Origin: Nocardiopsis suaedae
GTDB taxonomy: Bacteria > Actinomycetota > Actinomycetes > Streptosporangiales > Streptosporangiaceae
Length of the DNA: 47,311 bases
Direction: 5' to 3'
NCBI RefSeq assembly: GCF_027706745.1
Contig: NZ_JAQFWP010000057.1
Coordinates: 1-47,311, forward strand
Made by a program: the position numbers and the translations under genes. The notes under the pieces are model-generated. The model saw only the letters and a program-made list of their open reading frames with translations, was not told the DNA's origin and searched no databases. Positions 1 through 7,796 of the stretch are shown in pieces. Positions within the stretch are counted from its first letter, which is position 1. The number at the start of each line of letters is the position of its first letter.

Positions 1-81
1 GACCACGCACACACCCGGCGGCCGACAGAACAACAGGTAGGGCCGCCGACCTTCGTCGTCGCCGCCCTCCACCCCGCACCC
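1..81 (+). repeat. dispersed intergenic repeat, copy A (window edge)
   Basis: About 80 bp beginning GACCACGCACACACCCGGCG and running through GGTAGGGCCGCCGACC and TTCGTCGTCGCCGCCC to CACCCCGCACCCC. It is almost repeated at 182-263 and, in reverse orientation, at 47062-47143. A more degenerate relative lies between (about 118-181, sharing GGCAGGTAGG, CGTCGTCGCCG and CACCCC). No credible coding frame is conserved between copies. The left edge is cut by the window. Function unknown. Confidence 0.75.
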
Positions 82-181
82 CGGCGGCCCGCCGCCCGCC
101 TGCCCGCACCGCGAGGGGCCCGCCGGACGGCAGGTAGGCCCGGGGAACCGCCCCGCTTGTGCCGTCGTCGCCGAACACCCC

Positions 182-263
182 GACCACGCAGACACCCGGC
201 GGCCGACCGACCGGCAGGTAGGGCCGCCGACCTGCGTCGTCGCCGCCCACCACCCCGCACCCC
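182..263 (+). repeat. dispersed intergenic repeat, copy B
   Basis: Second direct copy of the edge repeat, offset 181 bp from copy A. It shares the GACCACGCA start, the GGCAGGTAGGGCCGCCGACC core and the CACCCCGCACCCC end, with scattered substitutions. The DNA after it (about 276-310, with GGCCAGGGCCCGTCAGCGGG) also matches the right window end in reverse orientation, so the duplicated unit is longer than 80 bp. The 1-330 stretch contains no gene I can support. Confidence 0.75.
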
Positions 264-330
264 GGAATCCCGCCACCCGGCCAGGGCCCGTCAGCGGGGG
301 ATCCGCCGATCCGCCGCCACGTTCGGAAGG

Positions 331-1221
331 CTAGGACCCCGACGCGCGGACCGCGGCGACCGTGTCCAGGGCGGTCCTCGCCGCGGCGGCGTCATGGACG
401 CGGAACACGCGCGCCCCCTCCCACGCCGATACCGCCAGGACCGCGAGCGTGCCCGCCGACCGGTCGGTGAGCGGCGCGTCCAGCGACTCGCCGATGAAGT
501 CCTTGTTGGAGACCGCCACCAGCACCGGCCACCCCGTCGCCGCCAGCTCCCCCAGCCTGCGGGTCAGCTCCAGCGAGTGGTAGGTGTTCTTGCCGAAGTC
601 GTGGGTGGGGTCCACCAGGATGCCCTCCGGGCGCACGCCCAGCCCGACCGCGCGCTCGGCGAGCCGGGCGACCGTCGCCGCCACGTCGGCCATGACGTCC
701 CCGTAGGCGGCGCGGTGCGGATCAGTGCGCGGCCCCAACCCCCCGGTGTGGCTGCACACCAGGCCCGCGCCGGTCGCGGCGGCCACCCGCGCCAGGTCCG
801 GGTCGGCCCCCGCCCAGGTGTCGTTGATCAGGTCGGCGCCGGCCCGCACGCACTCCTCCCCCACCCGCGCGCGCCAGGTGTCCACCGAGATGGCCACGTC
901 CGGGTGGCGTCGGCGCAGCTCGGCGATGAAGGGCGCGGTGCGCCCGATCTCCTCGTCCTCGCCCACCTCGGCGCCGTACCCGGCCTTGACCCCACCGACG
1001 TCGATGATGTCGGCGCCGCGCTCCACCGCCGCGTCGGCGGCGCGGACCGCGGCGTCGAACGCGAAGGTGGCGCCGCGGTCGTAGAAGGAGTCGGGGGTGC
1101 GGTTCACGACCGCCATCACCGCGTGCTCCCCGGGGGCGAAGGACCTGCCGCCCAGCCGCAGGGTCAGCGGCGGCGCACCCGCCGCCCCCTCCCGGGCCGC
1201 ACCCGCCCCCGCCGTGCTCAC
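331..1221 (-). CDS. folP2: dihydropteroate synthase paralogue, FolP2 type
   Basis: TIM-barrel pterin-binding protein of about 296 residues. It has the dihydropteroate synthase framework (AVVNRTPDSFYD, ADIIDVGG, SVDTWRA, ADLINDTW, DFGKNTYHSLEL, VAVSNKDFIG, FRVHD). The sites are those of the actinobacterial FolP2 subgroup: VNRTPDSFYD replaces VNVTPDSFSD and DVGGVKAGYG replaces DIGGESTRPG. The mycobacterial FolP2 protein is reported to lack normal DHPS activity, so a folate role is not assured. An ATG further upstream (1314) would overlap the preceding gene by 97 bp. I chose the GTG at 1221 because it forms a GTGA overlap with that gene's stop and has GAGGAAGGG just upstream, which suggests translational coupling to the Lrp gene. 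Confidence 0.88.
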   Translation of the reverse strand: MSTAGAGAAREGAAGAPPLTLRLGGRSFAPGEHAVMAVVNRTPDSFYDRGATFAFDAAVRAADAAVERGADIIDVGGVKAGYGAEVGEDEEIGRTAPFIAELRRRHPDVAISVDTWRARVGEECVRAGADLINDTWAGADPDLARVAAATGAGLVCSHTGGLGPRTDPHRAAYGDVMADVAATVARLAERAVGLGVRPEGILVDPTHDFGKNTYHSLELTRRLGELAATGWPVLVAVSNKDFIGESLDAPLTDRSAGTLAVLAVSAWEGARVFRVHDAAAARTALDTVAAVRASGS

Positions 1222-2153
1222 GCCGCCACGCCCTTCCTCGCTCGGGGCACCGCCGCCGGGGCCGCTCCCCCGTCGCCGCGGAGCCGTTCCTTGGCCACCC
1301 GCAGATGCTCCCACGTCTCCAGCCGCCCCACGTCAGGGCAGGCCCGGATCGCCTCGACCGCCTCCACCAGGGCGGCGCGGTCCGCCGCCGCGGCCGTGCC
1401 CACCAGGTCGTACCGGCCGAAGCCGGCCGCCAGGAAGGACACCCCCGGCACCGCGGCCAGGCGCGCCGCGAGCACCGAGGCGTCCCCCCGGCATCGCACG
1501 CCGAAGCCCAGGCGCTCGTCGGCGCCCACGACCGTGGGCTCCACCAGCGCGGTCACGTGCACCACCCCGGCCTCGATCAGCCGGACCACGCGCGAGCGCG
1601 CCGCCGCCTGCGAGAGCCCCACCCGGCGGGCCAGCTCCGCGTAGGAGGCCCGGCCGTCCTGCTGCAGGTGCCGCACGAGCCGCCAGTCCAGCGGGTCGAT
1701 GGTGATGTCCCTGAGCTCGCGTACGCCGCTGTCGGCGTCCTTGACCACGCCGCCCGCCCGGAAGACCTCGGCTCCCCCCACCCCGGGCAGTACGCGCATG
1801 GCGGCGACCTCCTCGGCCAGCGCCTGGTCGTCGCGGACCCTCACCTGCGCGACGGCGGGGAAGCGCCCCGCCGTCTGCGCGGCGAAGGTGACGGCCTCCC
1901 GCTCGGCCAATTCCCCCAGCAGCGGCCCCACCGGGCCGGAAACGGTGAATGAAACATGGGCGAACACCTCCCGGCCCATGACCCCCGCGTGCAGCACCCC
2001 GACGATCCTGATCGCCCCGAGCGCCACCAGGCGGCGCACCCGGGCGCGCACGGCCGTGCGCGAGAGCCCCACCCCGTCGGCGAGGGCCTGATAGGTCGCT
2101 CTTCCGTCCCCCTGCAGCGCCCGCATGAGCGCAGCATCGACCGCATCGAGCAC
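1218..2153 (-). CDS. tandem Lrp/AsnC-family transcriptional regulator
   Basis: 311-residue DNA-binding protein with two Lrp/AsnC units in series. The first helix-turn-helix is near residues 3-50 (DAALMRALQGDGRATYQALADGVGLS). The second is near 150-200 (DPLDWRLVRHLQQDGRASYAELARRVGLS). Each is followed by a RAM/AsnC-like ligand-sensing segment. Classical Lrp proteins are about 150 residues, so this is the duplicated form common in actinomycetes. It lies upstream of folP2 with a 4-nt GTGA overlap, so the two are probably one transcript. A 390-bp region separates it from the divergent LCP gene, where autoregulation would be expected. The ligand is not evident from sequence. Confidence 0.9.
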   Translation of the reverse strand: MLDAVDAALMRALQGDGRATYQALADGVGLSRTAVRARVRRLVALGAIRIVGVLHAGVMGREVFAHVSFTVSGPVGPLLGELAEREAVTFAAQTAGRFPAVAQVRVRDDQALAEEVAAMRVLPGVGGAEVFRAGGVVKDADSGVRELRDITIDPLDWRLVRHLQQDGRASYAELARRVGLSQAAARSRVVRLIEAGVVHVTALVEPTVVGADERLGFGVRCRGDASVLAARLAAVPGVSFLAAGFGRYDLVGTAAAADRAALVEAVEAIRACPDVGRLETWEHLRVAKERLRGDGGAAPAAVPRARKGVAA

Positions 2154-2543
2154 GATTTTCGCCTTTCGTTCCTTCGACGGCGCCCATTCCCCCCGGGCGC
2201 CGCCCCCTCCTGCGGCCAGATCATGGCAGTTGCGGCGTTCCTTAACTACAGATCACGGAAGAAACAAGCACGTATTCGGCGATGCATGCCCGCGAGACCA
2301 GACATACGACCCGTCTTTGCGACATGCCGGACAGATGGCTAACGTGCCGTGTCGCGTCCCCGCGTGCGGACGACTCCGGCAAAGCGAGACACTGTCATCC
2401 GGCATGGTCGCCTCTGGATGCGGTACGCCCATAAGTGACGCCGCGCCCGGACCGCGGCGCCGGAGGCCCGACGACGCGCTCGGCGGAGCGCCCGAACACG
2501 ACCGCCCGCCACAGCGGGCGGGGAATGAAGAGAAGGGACCCCG
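2154..2543. other. divergent intergenic region, Lrp / LCP
   Basis: 390 bp between two divergently transcribed genes, so it should hold both promoters. It contains an AT-richer patch around 2228-2290 that is plausible for promoter or Lrp binding. The right end carries a GAAGAGAAGGGA ribosome-binding site for the LCP gene. I see no RNA gene or credible small ORF. Confidence 0.5.
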
Positions 2544-4115
2544 ATGGCATCACCAGGGGATGAGCGGCAGGATGCGGCGGCACGCCCATCGGGGTTGGGA
2601 AGAGCGCTGCTGCTGACCGCGGCCTCGCTCGTCCTTCCGGGCATCGCCCACCTGCGCACCGGGCGCCGGACCGCCGGGATCGTCCTGCTCAGCGGATACG
2701 CGCTGGCGATCGCGGCGCTCGTCGCCGCCGGCGTCCTCCTCTTCGGCGATGTGACGCTCGGGGCCAGCATGGCGGTCCAGGGCCGCTGGCTGCTCACCGC
2801 CTCGGCCATCGCCTTCGCCGGCACCGTCGTCTGGATGGCGGTGGTGGTGCACTCCTGGGTCATCACCCGGCCGCGCCCCTCCCGCGCCGGTGCCGCGACC
2901 GCGGGCGGCGCACTCGTCGTCGTGCTGTGCGCGGTGGCCGCCGCCCCCGCCGCCGCCGTGATGCACACGTCCTACGTCACCTACTCCACCCTCTCCTCGG
3001 TCTTCGGGTCCGTGGACCCGCTGGGTGAACCGCCGCACGACGCCGCCGACCCGTGGAACGGCCGCGACCGCATCGAGGTGCTGCTCATCGGCGGCGACTC
3101 GGGCAGCAACCGGTACGGGATGCGCAACGACTCCACGATGCTGGCGAGCATCGACGTCCACACCGGCGACGTGGTGCTCATCGGCATCCCCCGCAACCTG
3201 GAGGACGTGCAGTTCCCCGAGGGGTCGAAGCTGGCGGAGGCCTACCCGCCCCCCGCCGGGTTCGACGACCTGTTCAACGAGGTCTACCAGGCGGTCGCCG
3301 AGAACCCCGAACAGCTGGCCGAGAACCCCGCCGCCGACGACCCGTCCGCCGACACCCTCAAGTCCGTGGTCGGCCACATGACCGGCCTGGAGCCCGAGTA
3401 CTACGCCCTGGTCGACATGAAGGGCTTCGAGGGCATCATCGACGCCATCGGCGGCATCGACGTCTACCTCGAGGACCCGATCCCCTACGGCCTGGAGGGC
3501 GACATCCTGCCCGCCGGGCAGCAGCACCTCGACGGCAACCAGGCGCTCTGGTACGGCCGCAGCCGCGTCAACAGCGACGACTACACGCGCATGGGGCGCC
3601 AGGGCTGCCTGCTCAAGTACGTGGTCGAGCAGGCCGACCCGACCGCGGTCCTGCGCGGCTACCAGGACCTCGCCGGGGCCGCCAAGCGCACCCTGCGCAC
3701 GGACATCCCCCAGACCAAGGTGCCCGCCTTCATCGAGCTGGCCGACCTCATCGACGACGAGGGGTCGATGAAGACCCTTCAGCTCACCCCGCCCCAGGTG
3801 GACCCGGCCTACCCGGATTGGAAGGAGATCCGGGCGATGGTGGCCGACGCGGTGAACGAACAGGAGCAGGGGCAGGGCGACGGGGCCGACGCCGCCCCCG
3901 GGCCGGACCCCTCCCCGTCCGGCCCTTCCAGCGACCCGAGCGGCGGGGGCGCCGCCGGAGGGCAGGACGGGAGCCCGGAAGGGCAGCAGGGCCCAGAGGG
4001 CGGGGACGACACCACCGAGTGGCAGGAGTACACGGGCCTGGACGACCCCTCGCCGACCACGCCCGGACGCCAGGTCGGCGACGACGCCGGCTCGCTGGAC
4101 GCCCTCTGCCCCTGA
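2544..4115 (+). CDS. LytR-CpsA-Psr (LCP) family cell-wall glycopolymer transferase
   Basis: 523-residue membrane protein. About four hydrophobic segments lie in the first 150 residues (around 23-60, 85-110 and 118-142), more than the single anchor of most LCP proteins. The extracellular LCP domain spans about 170-400: IEVLLIGGDSG, RNDSTMLASIDVHTGDVVLIGIPRNLE, a lipid-binding IIDAIGGIDVYLEDPI and WYGRSRVNSDDYTRMGRQGCLL. The conserved Arg/Asp positions that bind pyrophosphate lipids are present. LCP enzymes move secondary polymers from undecaprenyl or decaprenyl carriers to peptidoglycan. The last ~120 residues are a low-complexity Gly/Pro/Ser/acidic tail. The start is supported by AGAAGGGA 6 nt upstream. 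Confidence 0.92.
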   Translation: MASPGDERQDAAARPSGLGRALLLTAASLVLPGIAHLRTGRRTAGIVLLSGYALAIAALVAAGVLLFGDVTLGASMAVQGRWLLTASAIAFAGTVVWMAVVVHSWVITRPRPSRAGAATAGGALVVVLCAVAAAPAAAVMHTSYVTYSTLSSVFGSVDPLGEPPHDAADPWNGRDRIEVLLIGGDSGSNRYGMRNDSTMLASIDVHTGDVVLIGIPRNLEDVQFPEGSKLAEAYPPPAGFDDLFNEVYQAVAENPEQLAENPAADDPSADTLKSVVGHMTGLEPEYYALVDMKGFEGIIDAIGGIDVYLEDPIPYGLEGDILPAGQQHLDGNQALWYGRSRVNSDDYTRMGRQGCLLKYVVEQADPTAVLRGYQDLAGAAKRTLRTDIPQTKVPAFIELADLIDDEGSMKTLQLTPPQVDPAYPDWKEIRAMVADAVNEQEQGQGDGADAAPGPDPSPSGPSSDPSGGGAAGGQDGSPEGQQGPEGGDDTTEWQEYTGLDDPSPTTPGRQVGDDAGSLDALCP

Positions 4116-4136
4116 GGCGGCCCGGACGCATCCGCG

Positions 4137-4188
4137 GCGTACGCGGGGCGGGCGGCGGGACCGGTCCCGCCGCCCGCCCCGCGTACGC
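4137..4188. terminator. 52-nt perfect palindrome after LCP gene
   Basis: GCGTACGCGGGGCGGGCGGC... pairs with its exact complement. The two 26-nt arms are perfect, with the dyad centre at ACCGGT and no loop. It begins 21 nt after the LCP stop. There is no U-tract, as is common for actinomycete terminators. Confidence 0.8.
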
Positions 4189-4323
4189 ACGCCCGCCCCG
4201 GTCCGCACGTGCAGCGTGACCGAATCCGGACACTGCGTGGCCACGGGTGAACCGGTTGCCCGGGAGGCGCATCCGAACCCGGCGGACACCGTCCCCCACA
4301 CCGCTTTCTAAGGAGCCGCCCCC

Positions 4324-4875
4324 GTGCGTCCAGCAGTCAAGGCCGCGGTCCCCGTGTTCGTCCTCGCCCTCGCATTGGCCGGGTGCTCGGGGAACAACCG
4401 CGACAAGGACCCTGAGGAGGACGGGGGCGGCGGGGCCGCCTCCTCCCCTTCGCAGGTCTCCACGGACGACGTGATCGCCGAGGGGACCTTCCCCTACCAC
4501 GAGCACAAGGGCGAAGTGAAGATCGAGGTCAACGGGCTCACCGTGCGCGGCGACCTGATGCAGCTCGACTACACGCTGACCCCCGGGACCCCGAGTTCGG
4601 ACCCCGCGAGCCGCCTGCAGCTCACCGACCTCGACGCCCCGGTCCTGGGATCGCACGTCTCGCTCGTCGACATGGAGAACCTGCTCCGCTACCACGTCGT
4701 CCAGGACGAGGCCGGCATCTACCTCCAACCGTCCGCCTCCACCGAGCTCACCTACGACGAGCCGAACGTGATGACGGTCTTCTTCGCCGCACCGCGCGAG
4801 GACGCCTCGGCCTTCGACATCTACTTCTACGGGTTCGACCCGATCATGGACGTCCCGCTGCAGGAGGCGGGGTGA
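4324..4875 (+). CDS. putative secreted lipoprotein
   Basis: 183 residues from a GTG start with AAGGAG about 10 nt upstream. The N-terminus is a lipoprotein signal peptide with lipobox LALAGC, predicting cleavage before and lipidation of Cys21. An acidic Gly/Ser-rich linker follows, then a beta-rich domain (about 50-183) I do not recognise, which resembles extracellular immunoglobulin-like lipoprotein domains. The stop overlaps the next start by 4 nt (GTGA), so it is co-translated with the OmpA-domain protein. The pair probably acts at the outer face of the membrane or in the wall. No enzymatic motif is visible. Confidence 0.8.
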   Translation: MRPAVKAAVPVFVLALALAGCSGNNRDKDPEEDGGGGAASSPSQVSTDDVIAEGTFPYHEHKGEVKIEVNGLTVRGDLMQLDYTLTPGTPSSDPASRLQLTDLDAPVLGSHVSLVDMENLLRYHVVQDEAGIYLQPSASTELTYDEPNVMTVFFAAPREDASAFDIYFYGFDPIMDVPLQEAG

Positions 4876-5477
4876 GGCGCCGCGCGGCGGGGCCGCACAC
4901 GCTGGGGGCCGGAGCCGTCGGCGCCGCGTTGGCGCTCGTGCTCACCCCGGCCGCCGCCGCTGACACGGGCGAGGTCGCGGGCGACCCCGATGCCGTGACC
5001 GAGGAGACCCTCGCCGACGCGGTGGTCCCCATCGATCCCGCGCCCTCCGTGATCGGCATCGCCCCGTCCGAGTCGGTCGAGGAGCTGGAGACCGAGAAGA
5101 GCGAGGGCGGCACCACGACCGTCACCATCGCCGCCGACGTCCTGTTCGCCTTCGACGAGGCCTCGCTGACCGACGAAGCCCAGGACACGATCGCCGGCAT
5201 CGCCGGGCGCCTGGAGGGCGCCGGGGGCACCGTCCAGGTCGTCGGGCACAGCGACGGCATCGGGGACGACGCCTACAACCAGGAGCTGTCGGAGGACCGG
5301 GCCGAGGCGGTCAAGGGCGCGATCGAGGACGAACTCGGTTCGGCCGCCCCGGACATCGAGGCCGAGGGCCGGGGGTCGAGCGAGCCGGTCGCCGAGGAGA
5401 CCGACGGCGAGGGCAACGACGTCCCCAGCGCACGGGCCGAGAACCGCCGCGTGGAGATCACCTTCGAGGGCGACTGA
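4872..5477 (+). CDS. secreted OmpA-family (peptidoglycan-binding) protein
   Basis: 201 residues starting at a GTG that overlaps the previous stop. A signal peptide (hydrophobic 10-28, ending AAAADTG) precedes an OmpA C-terminal-like domain at about 82-200: ADVLFAFDEASLTDEAQDTI, VVGHSDGIGDDAYNQELSEDRAEAV and ARAENRRVEITF. These hold the Asp and Arg positions used by the family to bind diaminopimelate in peptidoglycan. In Gram-positive actinomycetes such proteins tether to the wall. The strong coupling to the upstream lipoprotein suggests the two work together. Confidence 0.88.
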   Translation: MRRRAAGPHTLGAGAVGAALALVLTPAAAADTGEVAGDPDAVTEETLADAVVPIDPAPSVIGIAPSESVEELETEKSEGGTTTVTIAADVLFAFDEASLTDEAQDTIAGIAGRLEGAGGTVQVVGHSDGIGDDAYNQELSEDRAEAVKGAIEDELGSAAPDIEAEGRGSSEPVAEETDGEGNDVPSARAENRRVEITFEGD

Positions 5478-5946
5478 CGGGCGGTCCGGGGGTCTCCGGG
5501 CAGGGGGCCGGGGGCTGGTCCCGGCAGTGGACCCGGCAGTGGACCCGTCGACGGGCCGGATTCCCCTCGCCTGCCGTCCGGATCCGGGGCGCCGATCCCT
5601 GGGACCGGCGCCCCGGCCCGTCCTCGTCGCCGCCCTCCGCCCGGCGGGCGGGCCCGGTGAACCGCCATGCTCGCCCCCCGGCGCCGTCGGCCGCCCCCGA
5701 CAGCCGTCGAACGTCTGCGGCCGCCTGCACGCCCGCCACCCGGTTGTGCCCACGGCCAGAACCTGATGCGCGGTGCGGATGGAGCCCGTGGGCCCCGGAC
5801 GACAGCCCTGCGCCCCCGTAAACACGCTCTTCCGCCGGTGACCGGACCCGGCCAGGGACGCTGCCGAGCGTTGATCGCTCCGTCGCCCCGTGTGACGCTC
5901 GCTGTGGGGCACAGGCGGCGCGACCTGCGGACGGGATCGGTGGGCG
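5478..5946. other. 469-bp intergenic region
   Basis: Non-coding as far as I can see. It carries two adjacent copies of GGCAGTGGACCC at about 5523-5546 shortly after the OmpA stop. The segment up to 5946 has no recognisable tRNA or sRNA fold. The downstream promoter must lie here, but I cannot place it with confidence. Confidence 0.4.
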
Positions 5947-6744
5947 ATGACCTCAGCGCAGCTGTGGACCCTGATCGGCCTCGGCGTCTTCCACGGCGCC
6001 AACCCCGCGATGGGATGGCTCCTGGCCGTCTCCCGCGGACTCCAGGAGGGCAGCCGCGCGGCGCTCCTCCGCTCCCTGCCCCCGCTGGCCCTCGGGCACG
6101 CGGCCTCCATCGCCGCGGTCGCGCTGGTCATCACCGTCACCGGCTCCCTCACCGCCTCCCACTGGTTCACCGTGGCCGGGGGCGCCCTGCTGGTCGCGGC
6201 CGGGCTGTGGACCCTGCTGGCGCGGCGCCACTTCCACTGGGCCGACGTGCGCATGTCGCTGCCGCAGATCGGTGTCTGGTCGTTCTTCATGGCCTCGATG
6301 CACGGCGCGGGCCTGATGGTGCTCCCCGTCCTCGCAGGCGAGTTCGCCCACGGCGGCTCCGGGACCGTCAGCGGCGGGCACCACCGCGGCGCCGCCGCGC
6401 ACGCCGCCGGAGGAGTCGCCGAAGACCCCGCCAAGGGGACTTCCGGAGGAGCAGCCGAGGCGACGGCAGGGATGCCCCCGGACGGTGGTTCCGCAGCCGC
6501 GGCCTCCACCGCGGACGGCGCCGCGGACGCCTCCTGGAGCCTCGTCGACGCGACGTTCCTGGGGCTCTTCGCGACCGGCGTCCATACGCTCGCGATGTTC
6601 GCCGCCGCCGGGGTCGTCGCCCTCATCGCCTACGACTTCCTCGGGGTCCACGCGATGCGCCTGCGCTGGGTCACCATGGACCGCGTCTGGGCCTTCGTCC
6701 TGATCGCGGGCGGCGCCTTCGCCGCATGGTCGGTCCTCGCCTGA
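5947..6744 (+). CDS. multipass membrane protein with His-rich loop
   Basis: 265 residues with about six hydrophobic segments. It has conserved-looking histidine motifs inside or beside helices (GVFHGANPAMGW, LALGHAAS, ASMHGAGLMVLPVL, GVHTLAMF). A long soluble loop at about 135-200 contains GGHHRGAAAHAA. The arrangement recalls NicO/HupE/UreH-type metal transporters, but I do not see a diagnostic HX4D signature, so transport of nickel, cobalt or another metal is only a possibility. The ribosome-binding site is weak (GGTGGGCG). It is transcribed in the same direction as the next three genes. Confidence 0.7.
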   Translation: MTSAQLWTLIGLGVFHGANPAMGWLLAVSRGLQEGSRAALLRSLPPLALGHAASIAAVALVITVTGSLTASHWFTVAGGALLVAAGLWTLLARRHFHWADVRMSLPQIGVWSFFMASMHGAGLMVLPVLAGEFAHGGSGTVSGGHHRGAAAHAAGGVAEDPAKGTSGGAAEATAGMPPDGGSAAAASTADGAADASWSLVDATFLGLFATGVHTLAMFAAAGVVALIAYDFLGVHAMRLRWVTMDRVWAFVLIAGGAFAAWSVLA

Positions 6745-6840
6745 AGGGCCCAGCGCGCGGGGCGCCGAAGCGGCCGGGAATCCGGAGAGCCCGACCTCCC
6801 GAACAGGAACCTTCCCCCGTCCCGGCTCGTCGTACCGGCC

Positions 6841-7710
6841 GTGAGCACCGATCCCCGTCAGGGCGCCTCCGACGACCTTCCGCCCTCCCGTCCCTCCTCC
6901 GAGGACGGAACCGGACCCGAGCGCGCCTCCGGCCCCGGCGCGCGCGGGCGGGCCCGCCGCCGCGGCCGCAAGCGCGGCGGCTGCCTCGTCGGCTGCCTCA
7001 TCACCCTCGCCGTCCTCGCCCTCATCGCGGGCGGCCTCGCTCTGGCCGCGCCCCGGCTGCTCGAAGCCGTCGGAAGGGACCGCACCGCGCTCCCCTGGGG
7101 CCCCGAGTGCGCGGTCCAGACCGAGGACGGCGCCATCGCCCTCACCACCGAGGAGGCGCAGCGGGCCACCACCGCCGTCGCGCTCAGCGCGCGCGGCGCC
7201 GAGGCCCCGGACACCTCCGACATCGACCCGGCCGCGCTCGAACGCCTCGCCCAGGGCCCACCCGACGACGCCGGCCCCAGCCTCACCTGCCGCGCCTCCC
7301 CCGCCTCGGGCCTGGAGCGCCAGGAGATGGCCGAGTCCGGCCTGACCCCGCGCGCCGAACAGGTGCTGGAGGCCATGGGCGAGGTCTTCGGCGAGCAGAG
7401 CCTCGGCGGCTACGAGCCCGGCGGCGTCGACAGCGGCCACGGCGCCGACTCGGCCCACTACGACGGCCGCGCCATCGACGTGTTCTACCGCCCGGTCAAT
7501 GAGGAGAACCGGCGCGAGGGGTGGCTCCTGGCGCACTGGCTGGTCGCCCACGCCGAGGAGCTGCGGGTCGCGAACGTGATCTTCGACGACAAGATCTGGA
7601 ACGCCCGCGGCTCGGCCGGGGGCTGGTGGGACTACCGCTCCCCCGACCCCGACAACGAGATCCTGCGGCACCTCGACCACGTCCATGTGGACGTCCAGCG
7701 CGGCGGCTGA
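6841..7710 (+). CDS. membrane-anchored M15/VanY-like peptidase-domain protein
   Basis: 289 residues from a GTG start. A basic cytoplasmic N-terminus (to ~42) leads into one membrane helix (about 48-72), then an extracellular region. The C-terminal domain (about 175-289) has GADSAHYDGRAIDVF and LDHVHVDV, matching the SxHxxGxAxD and HxH zinc-site layout of peptidase M15/VanY-type folds. It may therefore bind zinc and act on peptide stems, although many actinomycete relatives of this layout are uncharacterised. The middle region is unassigned. It lies 96 bp after the membrane protein and 86 bp before tldD. Confidence 0.75.
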   Translation: MSTDPRQGASDDLPPSRPSSEDGTGPERASGPGARGRARRRGRKRGGCLVGCLITLAVLALIAGGLALAAPRLLEAVGRDRTALPWGPECAVQTEDGAIALTTEEAQRATTAVALSARGAEAPDTSDIDPAALERLAQGPPDDAGPSLTCRASPASGLERQEMAESGLTPRAEQVLEAMGEVFGEQSLGGYEPGGVDSGHGADSAHYDGRAIDVFYRPVNEENRREGWLLAHWLVAHAEELRVANVIFDDKIWNARGSAGGWWDYRSPDPDNEILRHLDHVHVDVQRGG

Positions 7711-7796
7711 ACGGCCGGGGGCGCGCGCCGCGGCCGCCCCGCGCCGCTGGCGCGGCCCCTGGTGGGCGGGTGGGCCCGCGAAGTAGGTTGTCCGGC

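Noticed and set aside
1222-1314. Upstream ATG for folP2
   Set aside because: The extension overlaps the Lrp coding region, is low-complexity, and the GTG at 1221 forms a clean GTGA coupling.
5478-5946. Small ORFs between OmpA and the membrane protein
   Set aside because: Pro/Arg-rich reading in all frames, no ribosome-binding site, no family resemblance.
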